Below are positions 1-9,956 of a DNA stretch of 59,370 nucleotides, one piece after another. This stretch comes from Phycisphaerales bacterium (GTDB lineage: Bacteria; Planctomycetota; Phycisphaerae; Phycisphaerales; SM1A02), in the NCBI GenBank assembly GCA_028823105.1, contig JAPKCC010000005.1, positions 1 to 59,370 on the forward strand, in the 5' to 3' direction. The position numbers and the translations under genes were made by a program. A model generated the notes under the pieces. The model saw only the letters and a list, made by a program, of their open reading frames with translations, was not told where the DNA came from and did not search any database. Numbering within the stretch: the first letter of the stretch is position 1; every line of letters starts with the position of its first letter.

Positions 1-2083
1 CGCCTTCCCCGCCTTCTGTGTCTTCTGTGTCTTCTGTCCCATGTCGTTCAACACCCTCTTCACTCGAACCTTGATCTTCAGGTCCAGCACCAGCCTCGGT
101 GTCTGATGGTTCTGAGGTTGTCGATTCACCGCCGGTTCCCGATGATGATTTTTCACGAGCCGCCTCGTCCAGCGATGCGACCGCGCTTTCTGACGCCTCA
201 CTAGCCGCCTCGAGCAGATCTTGGGCTTGTTCGATGATCTCCTCGAGCATTTCGTCGTCGAGGCGATTCTCATTCCGTCGTTGCTCGATCGACTCAAGGG
301 CATCACGGGCGCTCGCGATCCGATCGCCGAGTCGGCCCTGCTCCCGTACAGAACTCCGGGATGGCCCACCACGACGAACTGCGTCGGAGATGCCTCCTTG
401 GTCTTGATCAAGACGGATCGCTGAGCGTCGGATGGAAGAAAGTGCAGACTGAAGCTGCTCGGCAAGATCGATGCTGGAGACCACCCGAAGTCTTCTGGCA
501 ACACTTCGAACGACCGCCCTTGGAACCTCAGATACCAGGTACTCGTCGGACGCGATCGCCACGAGGAGAATCTCGTCGCCAACCTCTGGTTTGAGATCCG
601 CCACTCCGAAGTCAACTCGCAAGGTCGCATCTGCGGCGGAATCCTCAGTCGTATCCACAGCCAACGCCGCAATCGACTCGACATGGGAGTCGACACCTCC
701 GCGAACCAGGGTTGCTTCAATCTCGAACGACTTGAGGCGGACATCGTCTCGCGCCTCCGCCTGAACCTCGACCACCGCATCGACTGAGACGGTCTGATCC
801 GTCACCGGCCTGCTGATGGTGGTGGTCGGCGCGCGATCAGGGATCGTGTCCACCCGATACCGAATGGGGTCGATGTTCCGTAGACCGTATTCATCAAGAA
901 GCGACAAGCCAATGTCGCCACCACGATCCATTGAGACCAAAACCCGCCATCGCGTGGGATCGGTCGAGTTGATCTGGAGATCGACCCTCGCCTCATCCGG
1001 GACGATGACAGTCTGTTCGATGAAGTCTCGGGAGACACTCCCGTCATCCGATCGAACAATTGGTACTGGCCGAGTCAGGACAAGGTCCAATTGGAGCTCG
1101 GACCCTTCAAGGACAGGTTCGGTGAGTCGGGACCTGCGGTCTGTTCCGGGGCCGAGTTCGGCGCGGATCTCGCCGCGGCTCGATGCATAGGTGGGTGGTG
1201 TCACAGTGGCGGTGGCAGCGCTGATCTGTGGCGCTGGAAACAACCGAATGGTCGATGATGGTGTCTCAACCTCGTCGGTTGAGAATGTGTACTCGATCTC
1301 ATCAGCATCGGTGTCGATGATCCGCTCGAAGCGTCGACCTTGTTGTCGAGTTAAGACAAGTCGCTGCCAGTCCCCGCGAACCCCATCCCGGATGTTTCGG
1401 ATGTTTAGGAAGACTCGGTCGTTCTCCAGATCACCGCGAACGAGTTCAGCGGCCATCTCGAGTGGTTCACCTCGGGCGTGGACGAGATCTGTATCAAGAA
1501 GTCCTGCCACCTCTGTTCGAGCTGGCCATCGGGCATCCGTCCACGGTGCGAGTACCCGCCGAGTCGCGATCGACGCATCGACGGGCCGCCAGATCACCAG
1601 GGTGGTCATCAGCGCACAGGCGCAGACCGCAACCGCCAACAGTTGGTGAGCCCGCCGCGCGTCGATGATTTCCTCGAAACGTACTGATGAAACCCGATGC
1701 TGGAGGTCGCGAAGTGTTCGCGCCGCGAGTGGATTGGTGTCACCAACACCGGAAGTGGCGAATTCAACACCACTCGCGAGACGACCCACAAGTGGTGGTG
1801 CCGAGGACTCGATTCGGAGCGCCACATCGACCAGGGTTGGACGAAAACGGATGGCTGACCAGATATAGGTTCGAATTGACCAACCGAGCCATGCCAGACC
1901 CAAGATCAAGGTCGTCCATCGAAGACCTGTGGGGAATCGGAGCATGCGATCAGCGATCGCCATCACCACCAAACACAGGATCACGACCGACACCGTTGAG
2001 GCGATCCGACGCTCGAGCACCGCTCGCTGCAGGGCTCTTCTGACTCGGTGAAGTCTTGGGATGAGTTCGTCGATCGCGGACAT
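1..2083 (-). CDS. DUF4175-like membrane protein, 3' end cut by window edge
   Basis: At least 694 residues are visible, read from an ATG at 2083, and the frame is still open at the left edge. Two hydrophobic helices lie near residues 28-45 and 55-72, and a third lies near residue 150 after a short loop. A long extracytoplasmic beta-rich region follows. The visible end is a charged coiled-coil-like stretch and then an acidic low-complexity tail of Glu, Ser, Thr, Gly and a repeated TED motif. Layout and position resemble the large DUF4175-type proteins that close MoxR/VWA operons in planctomycetes; the family name is an inference from architecture. It is the last visible gene of the operon that starts at 8924, 142 bases after the VWA gene. 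No strong ribosome site precedes the ATG; a GGAG sits about 13 bases upstream. Confidence 0.75.
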   Translation of the reverse strand, partial: MSAIDELIPRLHRVRRALQRAVLERRIASTVSVVILCLVVMAIADRMLRFPTGLRWTTLILGLAWLGWSIRTYIWSAIRFRPTLVDVALRIESSAPPLVGRLASGVEFATSGVGDTNPLAARTLRDLQHRVSSVRFEEIIDARRAHQLLAVAVCACALMTTLVIWRPVDASIATRRVLAPWTDARWPARTEVAGLLDTDLVHARGEPLEMAAELVRGDLENDRVFLNIRNIRDGVRGDWQRLVLTRQQGRRFERIIDTDADEIEYTFSTDEVETPSSTIRLFPAPQISAATATVTPPTYASSRGEIRAELGPGTDRRSRLTEPVLEGSELQLDLVLTRPVPIVRSDDGSVSRDFIEQTVIVPDEARVDLQINSTDPTRWRVLVSMDRGGDIGLSLLDEYGLRNIDPIRYRVDTIPDRAPTTTISRPVTDQTVSVDAVVEVQAEARDDVRLKSFEIEATLVRGGVDSHVESIAALAVDTTEDSAADATLRVDFGVADLKPEVGDEILLVAIASDEYLVSEVPRAVVRSVARRLRVVSSIDLAEQLQSALSSIRRSAIRLDQDQGGISDAVRRGGPSRSSVREQGRLGDRIASARDALESIEQRRNENRLDDEMLEEIIEQAQDLLEAASEASESAVASLDEAAREKSSSGTGGESTTSEPSDTEAGAGPEDQGSSEEGVERHGTEDTEDTEGGEG

Positions 2084-2225
2084 CGTGGTGGTGTGCTCCA
2101 ACCAGGCGCCATTCACCTGTGGAAGATTCGCTTCAAATGAAGACTAAGAGCCTAGAAAATAGAGGATCTCTGTGAGTTTCGACCAGAATCGCGGATTCGA
2201 GCTCGAAACCGCGAGGTTTCTCTGA

Positions 2226-4625
2226 TCAGTCGAGTCGAGTGAGCCGCCGGCCGATCCATTCGAGGGTCGCCAGAAGCAGGAAGAGGGTGAAGAAGAGTGG
2301 TGAGGTCCAGATCCGCTCGCGGAGCGGTTGCTCGGTGACGATGGCGCGATTTGGAAGTTGTTCGTGGACTCGATCGAGGAGTCCTGAGGTCTCGTCCGGG
2401 ACGTACACCAGCCCGCCGGTCTCTTTCGAGAGAGAGGCTAGGAAGTCGTGATCGGCATCGGCATCGCGAAGTTCGTCATCAGGTCGAGCCACGTCGATGG
2501 TGGTGGTGATTCCACCAGCGAGCGCCGATAGTCCAGGTTGGGCGATTTGGAACTCGACCGATCCTATATCCGGCGGAATCCAGGTTCCAGCCCACGAAGC
2601 CTCCCCACTCGCCGGAAGTTCAACGGTGCCAACCAGCGCGCCGTCTTCATCGAGGGCTTCGACCGCCACAGAATCCGGGGGAAGGATTCCGGTGATCGAA
2701 TCAAGCAGATCGACTGTGATCCTGACTGGTCGGCCAATGACCGCTTGCCGAGGTTCGACGATGAGGCGAATAGGTTGATCACCTTGAACTGCCTCACGCC
2801 CGAGAAGACGGAGCAGTTGAACCCAGAACTGCTCGGGCAGGAGCTCACCTCGACCGTATCGCCATCGCCAGATCTCATCGGTGGCGATATACAAAACCTG
2901 ACCAGCGCCATAGCGCATGCCTAGAACCAACGGAGTCACATCAGCTGGATCGCCGTCGGCCGGGAACACTTCCGCAAGGATCTCCGCGGTCGGCTTCAAT
3001 CGTTCAAGGTCGATGCGCTGGACCCACTGCAATTGCGACCATCCATAACTTGGGTCGACCAACGCCTCAGGCCAGCCGTAGTCCTCTCCGATGACGAGGC
3101 GTAGAACACCCAGCCGTGTCGCGACATCAGTGGGGCGAGCGAGTGTGGGTCCGTCGCGTCGGTCTAGTTCGAGACCCCCGGTGAATGGCAGAAGATCCGC
3201 GAGTGGTGTTCCGCTCCAACTCGAAGGCATCGATCGCGGTCCGGCGATCATCACCAGCCCGCCACCTCGCCGAGCCACTTGTTCCTGGATCAGTTCCTGT
3301 CTCGAATCCGTGAGGAATCCCGAAGGAATATCGCCAAGGATGATCAGGTCAAACGCGGCAAATTCTTCGGCTGTCCGTGGCAGTCTCGCGAGCGGTGTGT
3401 TTCCTTCTTGGGCGAAATCACGGTCGGCTGAGAGGAGCATCACCGAACTTTCAATCGACGGTTCTCGAACCAAGAGGTTTTTGAGGTATCGGTATTCCCA
3501 GCGGGGATATCCCTCGATGTACAACACTCGGAGTGGTCGGTCGACAAACTCGATATCAAGCGTGACAGTGTTGTTCTCGGGAACCAGGTCATCCTCACCC
3601 TCGATGCGAACGGACCATTGTCGAGATCCTGTGTCCTCTTCAGATCTTGAAGGTGCCGCGGTCAAGACCGTGTCTATGATCGGTTCATCAGGATCGAGTT
3701 CGACCTCGGTTGAATCAAGAATCGACCCGTCACGATCATCAACAAGTGAGACTGTAACCATGCCACTTTGGCCTCGGTTACTGAGGCTAACCGCGACCGG
3801 AACGGCATCCTTTGAGAAGGCGCGGCGGGGCGCATCAACCTTGTTTATTCCCGCATCCCCCATAGGGATCGCGGCACCCAGTGGAATCGTGTGCACCCCT
3901 GCGGCGGCTCCGATCATCCGACGAATCAAGTCTCGATCTGGTGGTGCATCGGTCTGTCCGTCCGAGATGAGTACGACGCCGGCAAGTGGACGACCCGCCG
4001 TTCTTCTGAGCACTTCTTCAAGCGCGGGCGCGATCCTCGTCCGCCAACCGTCGGGCTCGCCGCCTTTGACTATTGGACCTAAACTTCCAGAAGATGGTTG
4101 ATTGGTCGGTTCTGAAGTTGGTGGTTCATCAAGGTTAATTTCATCTTCGACCTGTTGAAGATCGAATACACCATCACTGAATCCAATCCAGATGACCTCG
4201 CGAGTCTCGCCTGGGTTTCGCCATGACGGACCAGCCTCCGCCAGGATGCGTTGTAGATCCTCTTCACGAGTTCGGCGTCCGGTGGCTTCTTCTAGACCAT
4301 CCCTCACCTGCATGCTGCGACTTCGATCCACGAGTACGGCGACCCAGTCTGGCTCGACCAACTCTCTCGGAAGTTCGATCATTGGTCCGGCGATCGCCAC
4401 CAGGAGCAGGACGAGCAGGCCGATCCGTGCGGACGCCAGTACTCCACGAGCTCGCCGGCTCGCATCAAGTCTGCTGTAGGACCAGATCGCGATTCCGACA
4501 CACACCGCGATCCCTAGAAACCACATCCATCCTGGAATTGGCCGTTCCCACGCAATCTGAAGATCACCCGCATCGACCGGGAGGTCACGAAGCCCGAGCA
4601 TCCATCGTCCGAATTCGGAGTTCAT
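2226..4625 (-). CDS. Membrane VWA / glutamine-amidotransferase-like protein
   Basis: The protein has 799 residues. I chose the ATG at 4625 because it overlaps the stop of the upstream gene as ATGA; a longer in-frame version has no membrane-protein-like start. Two hydrophobic helices come first (about 32-50 and 62-80). A von Willebrand A-like domain follows, with the metal-site motif VDRSRSM and later LISDGQTD. Next come Ig-like regions and a class I glutamine-amidotransferase-like fold around YIEGYPRWEYRYLKNLL and GGGLVMIAGP. A last membrane helix sits near the C-terminus. Proteins of this build are common in MoxR operons of planctomycetes and are thought to act at the envelope; their substrate is unknown. 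No catalytic Cys-His-Glu amidotransferase triad is evident, so the amidotransferase-like part is probably structural. Confidence 0.85.
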   Translation of the reverse strand: MNSEFGRWMLGLRDLPVDAGDLQIAWERPIPGWMWFLGIAVCVGIAIWSYSRLDASRRARGVLASARIGLLVLLLVAIAGPMIELPRELVEPDWVAVLVDRSRSMQVRDGLEEATGRRTREEDLQRILAEAGPSWRNPGETREVIWIGFSDGVFDLQQVEDEINLDEPPTSEPTNQPSSGSLGPIVKGGEPDGWRTRIAPALEEVLRRTAGRPLAGVVLISDGQTDAPPDRDLIRRMIGAAAGVHTIPLGAAIPMGDAGINKVDAPRRAFSKDAVPVAVSLSNRGQSGMVTVSLVDDRDGSILDSTEVELDPDEPIIDTVLTAAPSRSEEDTGSRQWSVRIEGEDDLVPENNTVTLDIEFVDRPLRVLYIEGYPRWEYRYLKNLLVREPSIESSVMLLSADRDFAQEGNTPLARLPRTAEEFAAFDLIILGDIPSGFLTDSRQELIQEQVARRGGGLVMIAGPRSMPSSWSGTPLADLLPFTGGLELDRRDGPTLARPTDVATRLGVLRLVIGEDYGWPEALVDPSYGWSQLQWVQRIDLERLKPTAEILAEVFPADGDPADVTPLVLGMRYGAGQVLYIATDEIWRWRYGRGELLPEQFWVQLLRLLGREAVQGDQPIRLIVEPRQAVIGRPVRITVDLLDSITGILPPDSVAVEALDEDGALVGTVELPASGEASWAGTWIPPDIGSVEFQIAQPGLSALAGGITTTIDVARPDDELRDADADHDFLASLSKETGGLVYVPDETSGLLDRVHEQLPNRAIVTEQPLRERIWTSPLFFTLFLLLATLEWIGRRLTRLD

Positions 4626-6790
4626 GCCGCAGCTCCTCGTCGTGAACGATCGATCTCGGCATCGGCATTCGCACCAGTGAGACCAAGGGATCGTCTGGTT
4701 CGAAGTCCGCCGCGGGTGAACCACCGAGCAAGTAGTGTCTCGAGAATCGCCAGAAAGAGCACCACGGTGATGAGAATCACCGCCAGGCTGCTTTGGTCAT
4801 CAACTTGCTCGACGACACTTGTGTCAGGGCCGGTGAATCGCCAAGAACCTGATGACTCGAGCCATGCCGCCACCGCGTCTTGGGCAAGAAGATCAACAAA
4901 ACCACCATCGCTATCGGGATTCACCGCCATACGTTCAACAAGGTTGCCACCAAGGTCATACCCCTCCACCACTCCGGTTCGATCCGGAATCTGAAGTTTG
5001 GCGCCGGTGACTGTTTGTGAAGCGGAGCCGGGAAACGTGACGGTCGCGACACTTGACTGACGAATCAGTGGTGGACGGAGGCCGACCACGCCATCAACCT
5101 CACGCTTTGAGAGGGCGGATCCCTGTCGGACGATCTCCTGAACCAACGGAACCATGAGTGGTCGCACTGGAAGATCTGTCCATCCCAATTCAGGGCTCAC
5201 CGCAAAGAAGACGAGTCTTCCCGCCCCGATTGGTGCGTCCAAGACGACCGGATCCCCTTGGTCGTCGAGCAATACCACGTCGCCATCAGGAACATCATTG
5301 ACCGGTAATCGTCGATCGATCCTGACACTTGGGGCGAGTTCGACGAGCTCGGCGTCCAACAGGGTGGTGAGTGCGGAGCTTGGTTGTTCGGCTGAGAGTG
5401 ATCGAGGTGGATCAACCACGGAGGATTCAAGTGAAACCGCCCATGGAACATCGAGTGCTTCAAGCAACGGCGAGGCCCAGGGTCGGGTGGTGAATTCCCC
5501 AGGAGGAAGCACCACCGCGATCCCACCACGACGGATCCAGTTCGCAAGGGTTGATTCGAAACCGATCGGAAGTAGATCTGGTCGTCCAATCACGACCATT
5601 GATGTTCCTTCGAGATCACGATCATTGATGGTCGCGGGATCAACCCGGTCAATGGTGATCGCTTCAGCAATCGCCGCTTCCGGAATAGGGAGTAGCGCCC
5701 GTTCGAACCAATCAGTTCCGTGGAGTCGATCAAGTCTGGTGGAACCAGCGAGGGTATCCCGATCGACCAGAAGAACACGGGTTGGTTCACGACCATCGAC
5801 TGTGACGAAACGTCGATCGTCAAGGGGGAGTGCGTCGGGATCGACCATGACTTCAAGCACACCACCATCAGTGTCAACGCGTACCTGGAAATCAACCCGT
5901 GTTTCCGTGCGGCCGAGCGACCACTCGACCTTCCGAGTCTCCACCCCGGACATTGCATCACCCTCAAGGCGGATGTTGGAGACTGCTTCGGGGGTGAGGC
6001 CGGTCCGCCGAAGTCTCACTTCGACGAGCAGTAGGTCGCCGGTGCCGATCGTGGACAACGGGCTCCGGGCGGTCTCAATGGAGGTCACCTGAATGTTGGT
6101 CGTGGGCTCATCGATCGGCATCGAGGCGGTGAGTTCGATTGGGGCCCCCGCTGGTCCGTGGAGCACCGGCGGCCGCCGACGATCATCGACGCTTCCCCGC
6201 CTGAAATCACTGAAGATCCGCACTGCTTGGGATCCTTCACGATCAAGCCCGGTCTCGGTGAGTTCCAGCGCGGACGCGATATCTGTGGCGCCTTCCCGGC
6301 TTCGTAGATTCTCGATCGCGCGAATCGCCGACCGGTGATCTGCGGTTGGTTTTTCGATCAGAAACCGGGCGGGTGCGCCCGCAAGAATGATGGATATCCG
6401 TTCACCGCCGGGAAGTGACTTAATGAACACAGACGCCTCGGCGACCTGTCGTTCAAAGGATGTTCTCCCGTCTGATTCGATGATCCCACCGATGATCCCG
6501 TCGTCCAGAATGATGTGGGTGGTTCTCTCACCTGTCACCCCAATCCGTTCGCCGAGAAGTGGTTGGGCGAGTGCCGCTCCAAGCAAAACGATCATGGCCG
6601 CACGAACTGTCAGAAGGATGATCTGCTCGAGCCTGGCCTTTCGCCGATGTCGCCTCGCGGCCTCGATCAAGAGTGACATCGCGGCCCACTGAACAGGTTT
6701 TCGGCGGCGGCGAAGGAGAATATGAATGAGGATCGGGATCGCGGCGGCGATCACTCCGGCGATCGCGAGCGATGTGGTTACAAAAGTCAT
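4622..6790 (-). CDS. BatA-like (aerotolerance regulator N-terminal) membrane protein
   Basis: The protein has 722 residues. The ATG at 6790 overlaps the DUF58 stop by four bases, and the next gene overlaps this stop the same way. The N-terminus matches the BatA/aerotolerance N-terminal domain: a membrane helix around residues 7-22, the basic stretch HILLRRRRKPVQWAAMSLL, then a second helix near residues 57-75. A VWA-like region with IILDDGI in place of a canonical DxSxS follows, so metal binding there is doubtful. The remainder is Ig-like and amidotransferase-like, with a C-terminal membrane helix (about 675-693). In related operons these proteins anchor VWA partners at the membrane downstream of MoxR and DUF58. 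The specific role here is not known. Confidence 0.85.
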   Translation of the reverse strand: MTFVTTSLAIAGVIAAAIPILIHILLRRRRKPVQWAAMSLLIEAARRHRRKARLEQIILLTVRAAMIVLLGAALAQPLLGERIGVTGERTTHIILDDGIIGGIIESDGRTSFERQVAEASVFIKSLPGGERISIILAGAPARFLIEKPTADHRSAIRAIENLRSREGATDIASALELTETGLDREGSQAVRIFSDFRRGSVDDRRRPPVLHGPAGAPIELTASMPIDEPTTNIQVTSIETARSPLSTIGTGDLLLVEVRLRRTGLTPEAVSNIRLEGDAMSGVETRKVEWSLGRTETRVDFQVRVDTDGGVLEVMVDPDALPLDDRRFVTVDGREPTRVLLVDRDTLAGSTRLDRLHGTDWFERALLPIPEAAIAEAITIDRVDPATINDRDLEGTSMVVIGRPDLLPIGFESTLANWIRRGGIAVVLPPGEFTTRPWASPLLEALDVPWAVSLESSVVDPPRSLSAEQPSSALTTLLDAELVELAPSVRIDRRLPVNDVPDGDVVLLDDQGDPVVLDAPIGAGRLVFFAVSPELGWTDLPVRPLMVPLVQEIVRQGSALSKREVDGVVGLRPPLIRQSSVATVTFPGSASQTVTGAKLQIPDRTGVVEGYDLGGNLVERMAVNPDSDGGFVDLLAQDAVAAWLESSGSWRFTGPDTSVVEQVDDQSSLAVILITVVLFLAILETLLARWFTRGGLRTRRSLGLTGANADAEIDRSRRGAAA

Positions 6791-7773
6791 CCCGCTCGCC
6801 CTCCGCGAGCCAGGAGTGCCCGACGGCCCAGCATCGCCGCAAGTGCGGGGCCGACCGATCCGTGTGAGTCGAGTCGGAGGTAGTCGAAGCCGAGGCTTCG
6901 GGCGTTCTTCTCTAGGGTGCTGCAATGATCAGTGAGCGCGGCGAGATAGTCCTCCCGGATGACCCGGGGATCAATGTTGACCCGCCCTTCGCCTTCCAAC
7001 CCTTCGAATGGCGATGGTTCATCCAGATCGAATCGAAGCTCCTGTCGATCAAGCACCTGCATCAACATCACGTCGTGTCGGCGATGTCGGAGTCGGGCGA
7101 GCCCTGCCCGAACCGTGTCAGTGGGAACGAGGAAGTCGCTCACGATGACAAAGAGGGATCGATTCGACACTGTCGCGAGAGATTGTTCGACGACCTTGCC
7201 GAAATCCGTGATGTCGTCGACTGGTTCGGTTGCGAGGGTTCGAACGACGTTTCGCCAAGTCGTTTTCGTGTTGGACCGTTTGACCTGGGCTTGGATTCCA
7301 TCCGCGAACATCGACAGGCCTACGCGGTCTCGTTGTTGAAGTGCTAGGTAACACAGCGCCGCTCCAACCGCGGTGGCGTGATCAAACTTTGTCCAAGTGC
7401 CTATTCGGCCCGACGCGTCGGTGCCACCCCACCCTTGTTTTACCTTGAGAGTCCCAAATCGCATCGACGCTGAAGCATCGACCAAGATAATCACGTCAAG
7501 GTTGGTCTCTTGTTGATATTGCTTTAAATAAAGCTTGTCGCTGCGACCAAAGACCTTCCAGTCGAGGTGTTTAAGGTCATCACCTGAGACATACTGTCGA
7601 TGTTCGGCGAATTCAACAGCGAGGCCCTGATACGGTGAGCGGTGCATTCCACTCATCACACCCTCGGCGATCATCCGTGCCCGAAACTCGAACGACGTCA
7701 ACTGCCCGATCGTCGCGGGAGCGAGATACTGTTCGGCGCGCATGCCAGCGGATCCCGGGGTCGAATCGGTCAA
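6787..7773 (-). CDS. DUF58 domain protein (VWA-like)
   Basis: The protein has 328 residues if started from TTG at 7773, which has a GGAG eight bases upstream; an ATG at 7743 ten codons later is an equally plausible start. It carries the DUF58 signature HRQYVSGDDLKHLDWKVFGR, followed by IILVDASASM, a DxSxS metal-binding motif of a VWA-like fold, and later VIVSDF. No membrane helix is seen, so it is probably cytosolic. DUF58 proteins are regularly encoded next to MoxR ATPases and are thought to be remodelled by them. Here the gene lies 86 bases after moxR and is translationally coupled to the BatA-like gene. Confidence 0.92.
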   Translation of the reverse strand: MTDSTPGSAGMRAEQYLAPATIGQLTSFEFRARMIAEGVMSGMHRSPYQGLAVEFAEHRQYVSGDDLKHLDWKVFGRSDKLYLKQYQQETNLDVIILVDASASMRFGTLKVKQGWGGTDASGRIGTWTKFDHATAVGAALCYLALQQRDRVGLSMFADGIQAQVKRSNTKTTWRNVVRTLATEPVDDITDFGKVVEQSLATVSNRSLFVIVSDFLVPTDTVRAGLARLRHRRHDVMLMQVLDRQELRFDLDEPSPFEGLEGEGRVNIDPRVIREDYLAALTDHCSTLEKNARSLGFDYLRLDSHGSVGPALAAMLGRRALLARGGRAG

Positions 7774-7859
7774 CAGGTTCTCCGTGTCGGGGTCGTGGGT
7801 GTGGATCGAAGGTTGGTTCGTATCCGGGTCTTTGATTGAATCAACGTAAACCGAGCGAA

Positions 7860-8924
7860 TCAGCGGGTTACAGAGTCAAGGGTGGTTCTAGTCTCGGTGT
7901 CGGATTCATCGACTGGAGTGACCTCTAGAAGCTTATTGACGATGTCGTCAGTGCTGATGTTGTCCGCTTCCGCGTTGAAGTTTGTGATCAATCGATGGCG
8001 GAGGATGGGGAGTGCGACGGAGCGGATGTGTTCTGGAGTGACATGTGACGTTCCGCTGATTAAAGCTTTTGCCTTCGCCGCAAGAACAAGGAACTGGCTG
8101 GCACGAGGCCCAGCGCCCCAAGAGAGATAGTCGCGAACGATGTCAGGTTTGTCGTCGAGCGACTCACGAACTCTCGTCGAGCGAACGATTCGAAGCGCGT
8201 ATCGCGCGACATGGGATGCGACCGGAACCTGGCGGACCAGGTGTTGGATACGGAGACAATCCTCGCCAGAGAGAATCTGGTCGGCGGAGGCTGAGTCGGT
8301 GGTGGTGGTTCGTTGAACGATCGCCAGTTCGTCTTCTTCGGTGGGATAGCCAACCCTAATGTTGAACATGAAGCGGTCGAGTTGGGCTTCGGGAAGCGGG
8401 TAGGTGCCTTCCTGCTCGATTGGGTTTTGGGTCGCGAGGACAAAGAACGGACTGGGGAGTGTGTGTGACTCACCCCCCGCTGTGACTTGTCGCTCCTGCA
8501 TCGCCTCGAGCAACGCACCCTGGGTTTTTGGTGGGGTGCGGTTGATCTCATCGGCAAGAATAATGTTTGCGAAAATCGGCCCCGGAACGAATCGCAGGTT
8601 CCTCTGTCCGGTCGATTTGTCTTCCTCGATCACTTCGGTTCCCGTCATGTCTGATGGCATGAGATCGGGTGTGAACTGGATCCGTGAGAATTGAAGGCTG
8701 AGTGTGCTTGAGAGGGTGTGGACAAGCAATGTCTTTGCCAGTCCCGGCACACCCTCGATAATCGCGTGGCCTCCACAGAAGATGGCGATCAGGACCTCCT
8801 CGATCACATCCTCCTGGCCGACGATCACCTTTTGAACCTCGCTTCGAATCCTGTTGAAGACGTTCTGGACCTCGGAAGCGGAGGCGGCCGGGTCGTCCTG
8901 ATGCAACTTTGGGTCGGTCATCAT
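7860..8924 (-). CDS. MoxR family AAA+ ATPase
   Basis: The protein has 354 residues from the ATG pair at 8924/8921; the frame remains open further upstream but that part runs into the mutM promoter region and is not protein-like. The AAA_3 core is complete: Walker A GVPGLAKT (58-65), Walker B with sensor residues in IILADEINRTPPKTQGALLE, the arginine-rich EQEGTYPLPEAQLDRF segment, and a C-terminal lid domain with SWGAGPRASQ. MoxR ATPases act as chaperone-like remodelers for VWA proteins encoded beside them. This is the first gene of the five-gene operon and is divergent from mutM, so the promoters probably share 8925-9098. Confidence 0.95.
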   Translation of the reverse strand: MMTDPKLHQDDPAASASEVQNVFNRIRSEVQKVIVGQEDVIEEVLIAIFCGGHAIIEGVPGLAKTLLVHTLSSTLSLQFSRIQFTPDLMPSDMTGTEVIEEDKSTGQRNLRFVPGPIFANIILADEINRTPPKTQGALLEAMQERQVTAGGESHTLPSPFFVLATQNPIEQEGTYPLPEAQLDRFMFNIRVGYPTEEDELAIVQRTTTTDSASADQILSGEDCLRIQHLVRQVPVASHVARYALRIVRSTRVRESLDDKPDIVRDYLSWGAGPRASQFLVLAAKAKALISGTSHVTPEHIRSVALPILRHRLITNFNAEADNISTDDIVNKLLEVTPVDESDTETRTTLDSVTR

Positions 8925-9098
8925 GTTTCCGTGTCGTGTGCCGTCGTGAAAAGCGTCGGGAGAGGCCTTGTGAACACCCTCGCTACCGAATGGATTTGAA
9001 CCCCCCGAGTATAGTCGGCCCCTCCCTTGGTTCCGGCATTCGCCTTTCCTGACCAGTGTCGGAATCTTTGGTTCTTTTAACTTTCTCACCCCCCACCT

Positions 9099-9956
9099 AT
9101 GCCTGAACTTCCAGAAGTTGAAGCGGTCCGCCGACAGGTTGAGGGGGTGGTGGTTGGGGGTGTTATCAAAGGGGTCAAAGTCCACCGCCGGGATGTGGTT
9201 CGAGATCGATCAAGCCGTCGAGAAGGGCGTCTTCTTTCGAACCACCTCGGTCGGGATCTGACCATCGAGCGGGTGGGTCGGAGAGGCAAACAACTCATGA
9301 TCTCATTTTCCAATGGGGGTGGAATGATCATCAGGCTTGGAATGTCTGGTCGAATCGCACTCGAGGATGGCTCGACGCGGAATCCTGCACCGCCCCACCA
9401 ACATCTGGTGTGGGTCATTGGGGTTCCTAACCATCCAGAAAGGTGGACTTGGATGTCGTTCATTGATCCAAGACGGTTTGGTGGTGTGTACCTCTTCGCT
9501 TCAATCAGGGACTGCCGTGACCGCCTTCTGGCGGGTCTTGGACCGGAGGCTACCTCGATACAGGGAAGACAGCTCGGCGACCTCCTGGGGCGAACCAGGC
9601 GGGCTGTGAAGGCTGCCCTCCTCGACCAGTCGGTGTTGGCTGGGGTTGGGAACATCTACGCGGACGAGGCGCTTCACCGGGCAGGTCTCCATCCCGCTAG
9701 GCCGGGTGACTCGATATCCGCACCTGAGGCAACCCGGCTCGCCGCGGCAATCCGGTCAACGCTTCGGATCGCCATTCAAGCTGGTGGCAGCACCCTGCGA
9801 GATCACATCCTTCCCGATGGTTCATCCGGGGCGTTTATCGAGAAACACCAGGTCTACGGTCGAGGCGGTGCTCCCTGCCACCACTGCCGGCAGCCGCTCC
9901 AGGTCTTACAGATCGCCTCGCGAACCTCAACATTCTGTTCAACCTGCCAACGATGA
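9099..9956 (+). CDS. mutM: Formamidopyrimidine-DNA glycosylase (Fpg/MutM)
   Basis: The protein has 285 residues and begins MPELPEVE, so Pro2 and Glu3, the catalytic N-terminal proline and the acid, are in place. The conserved GRRGKQL lysine follows near residue 66, and the helix-two-turn-helix motif VLAGVGNIYADEALHRAG is complete. The C-terminal zinc finger has CHHC and CSTC pairs, preceded by HQVYGRGG. It excises oxidised purines such as 8-oxoguanine and nicks the abasic site. Length is normal for the family. No Shine-Dalgarno sequence precedes the ATG, so a leaderless or very short leader transcript is possible. It is transcribed away from the moxR operon and towards dnaA. Confidence 0.97.
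   Translation: MPELPEVEAVRRQVEGVVVGGVIKGVKVHRRDVVRDRSSRREGRLLSNHLGRDLTIERVGRRGKQLMISFSNGGGMIIRLGMSGRIALEDGSTRNPAPPHQHLVWVIGVPNHPERWTWMSFIDPRRFGGVYLFASIRDCRDRLLAGLGPEATSIQGRQLGDLLGRTRRAVKAALLDQSVLAGVGNIYADEALHRAGLHPARPGDSISAPEATRLAAAIRSTLRIAIQAGGSTLRDHILPDGSSGAFIEKHQVYGRGGAPCHHCRQPLQVLQIASRTSTFCSTCQR

Noticed and set aside
3091-4101. A plus-strand frame of 336 codons without stops inside the VWA gene
   Set aside because: It is the antisense shadow of a clear minus-strand gene. Its translation is Ser/Arg-rich low complexity, as expected from GC-rich antisense frames.
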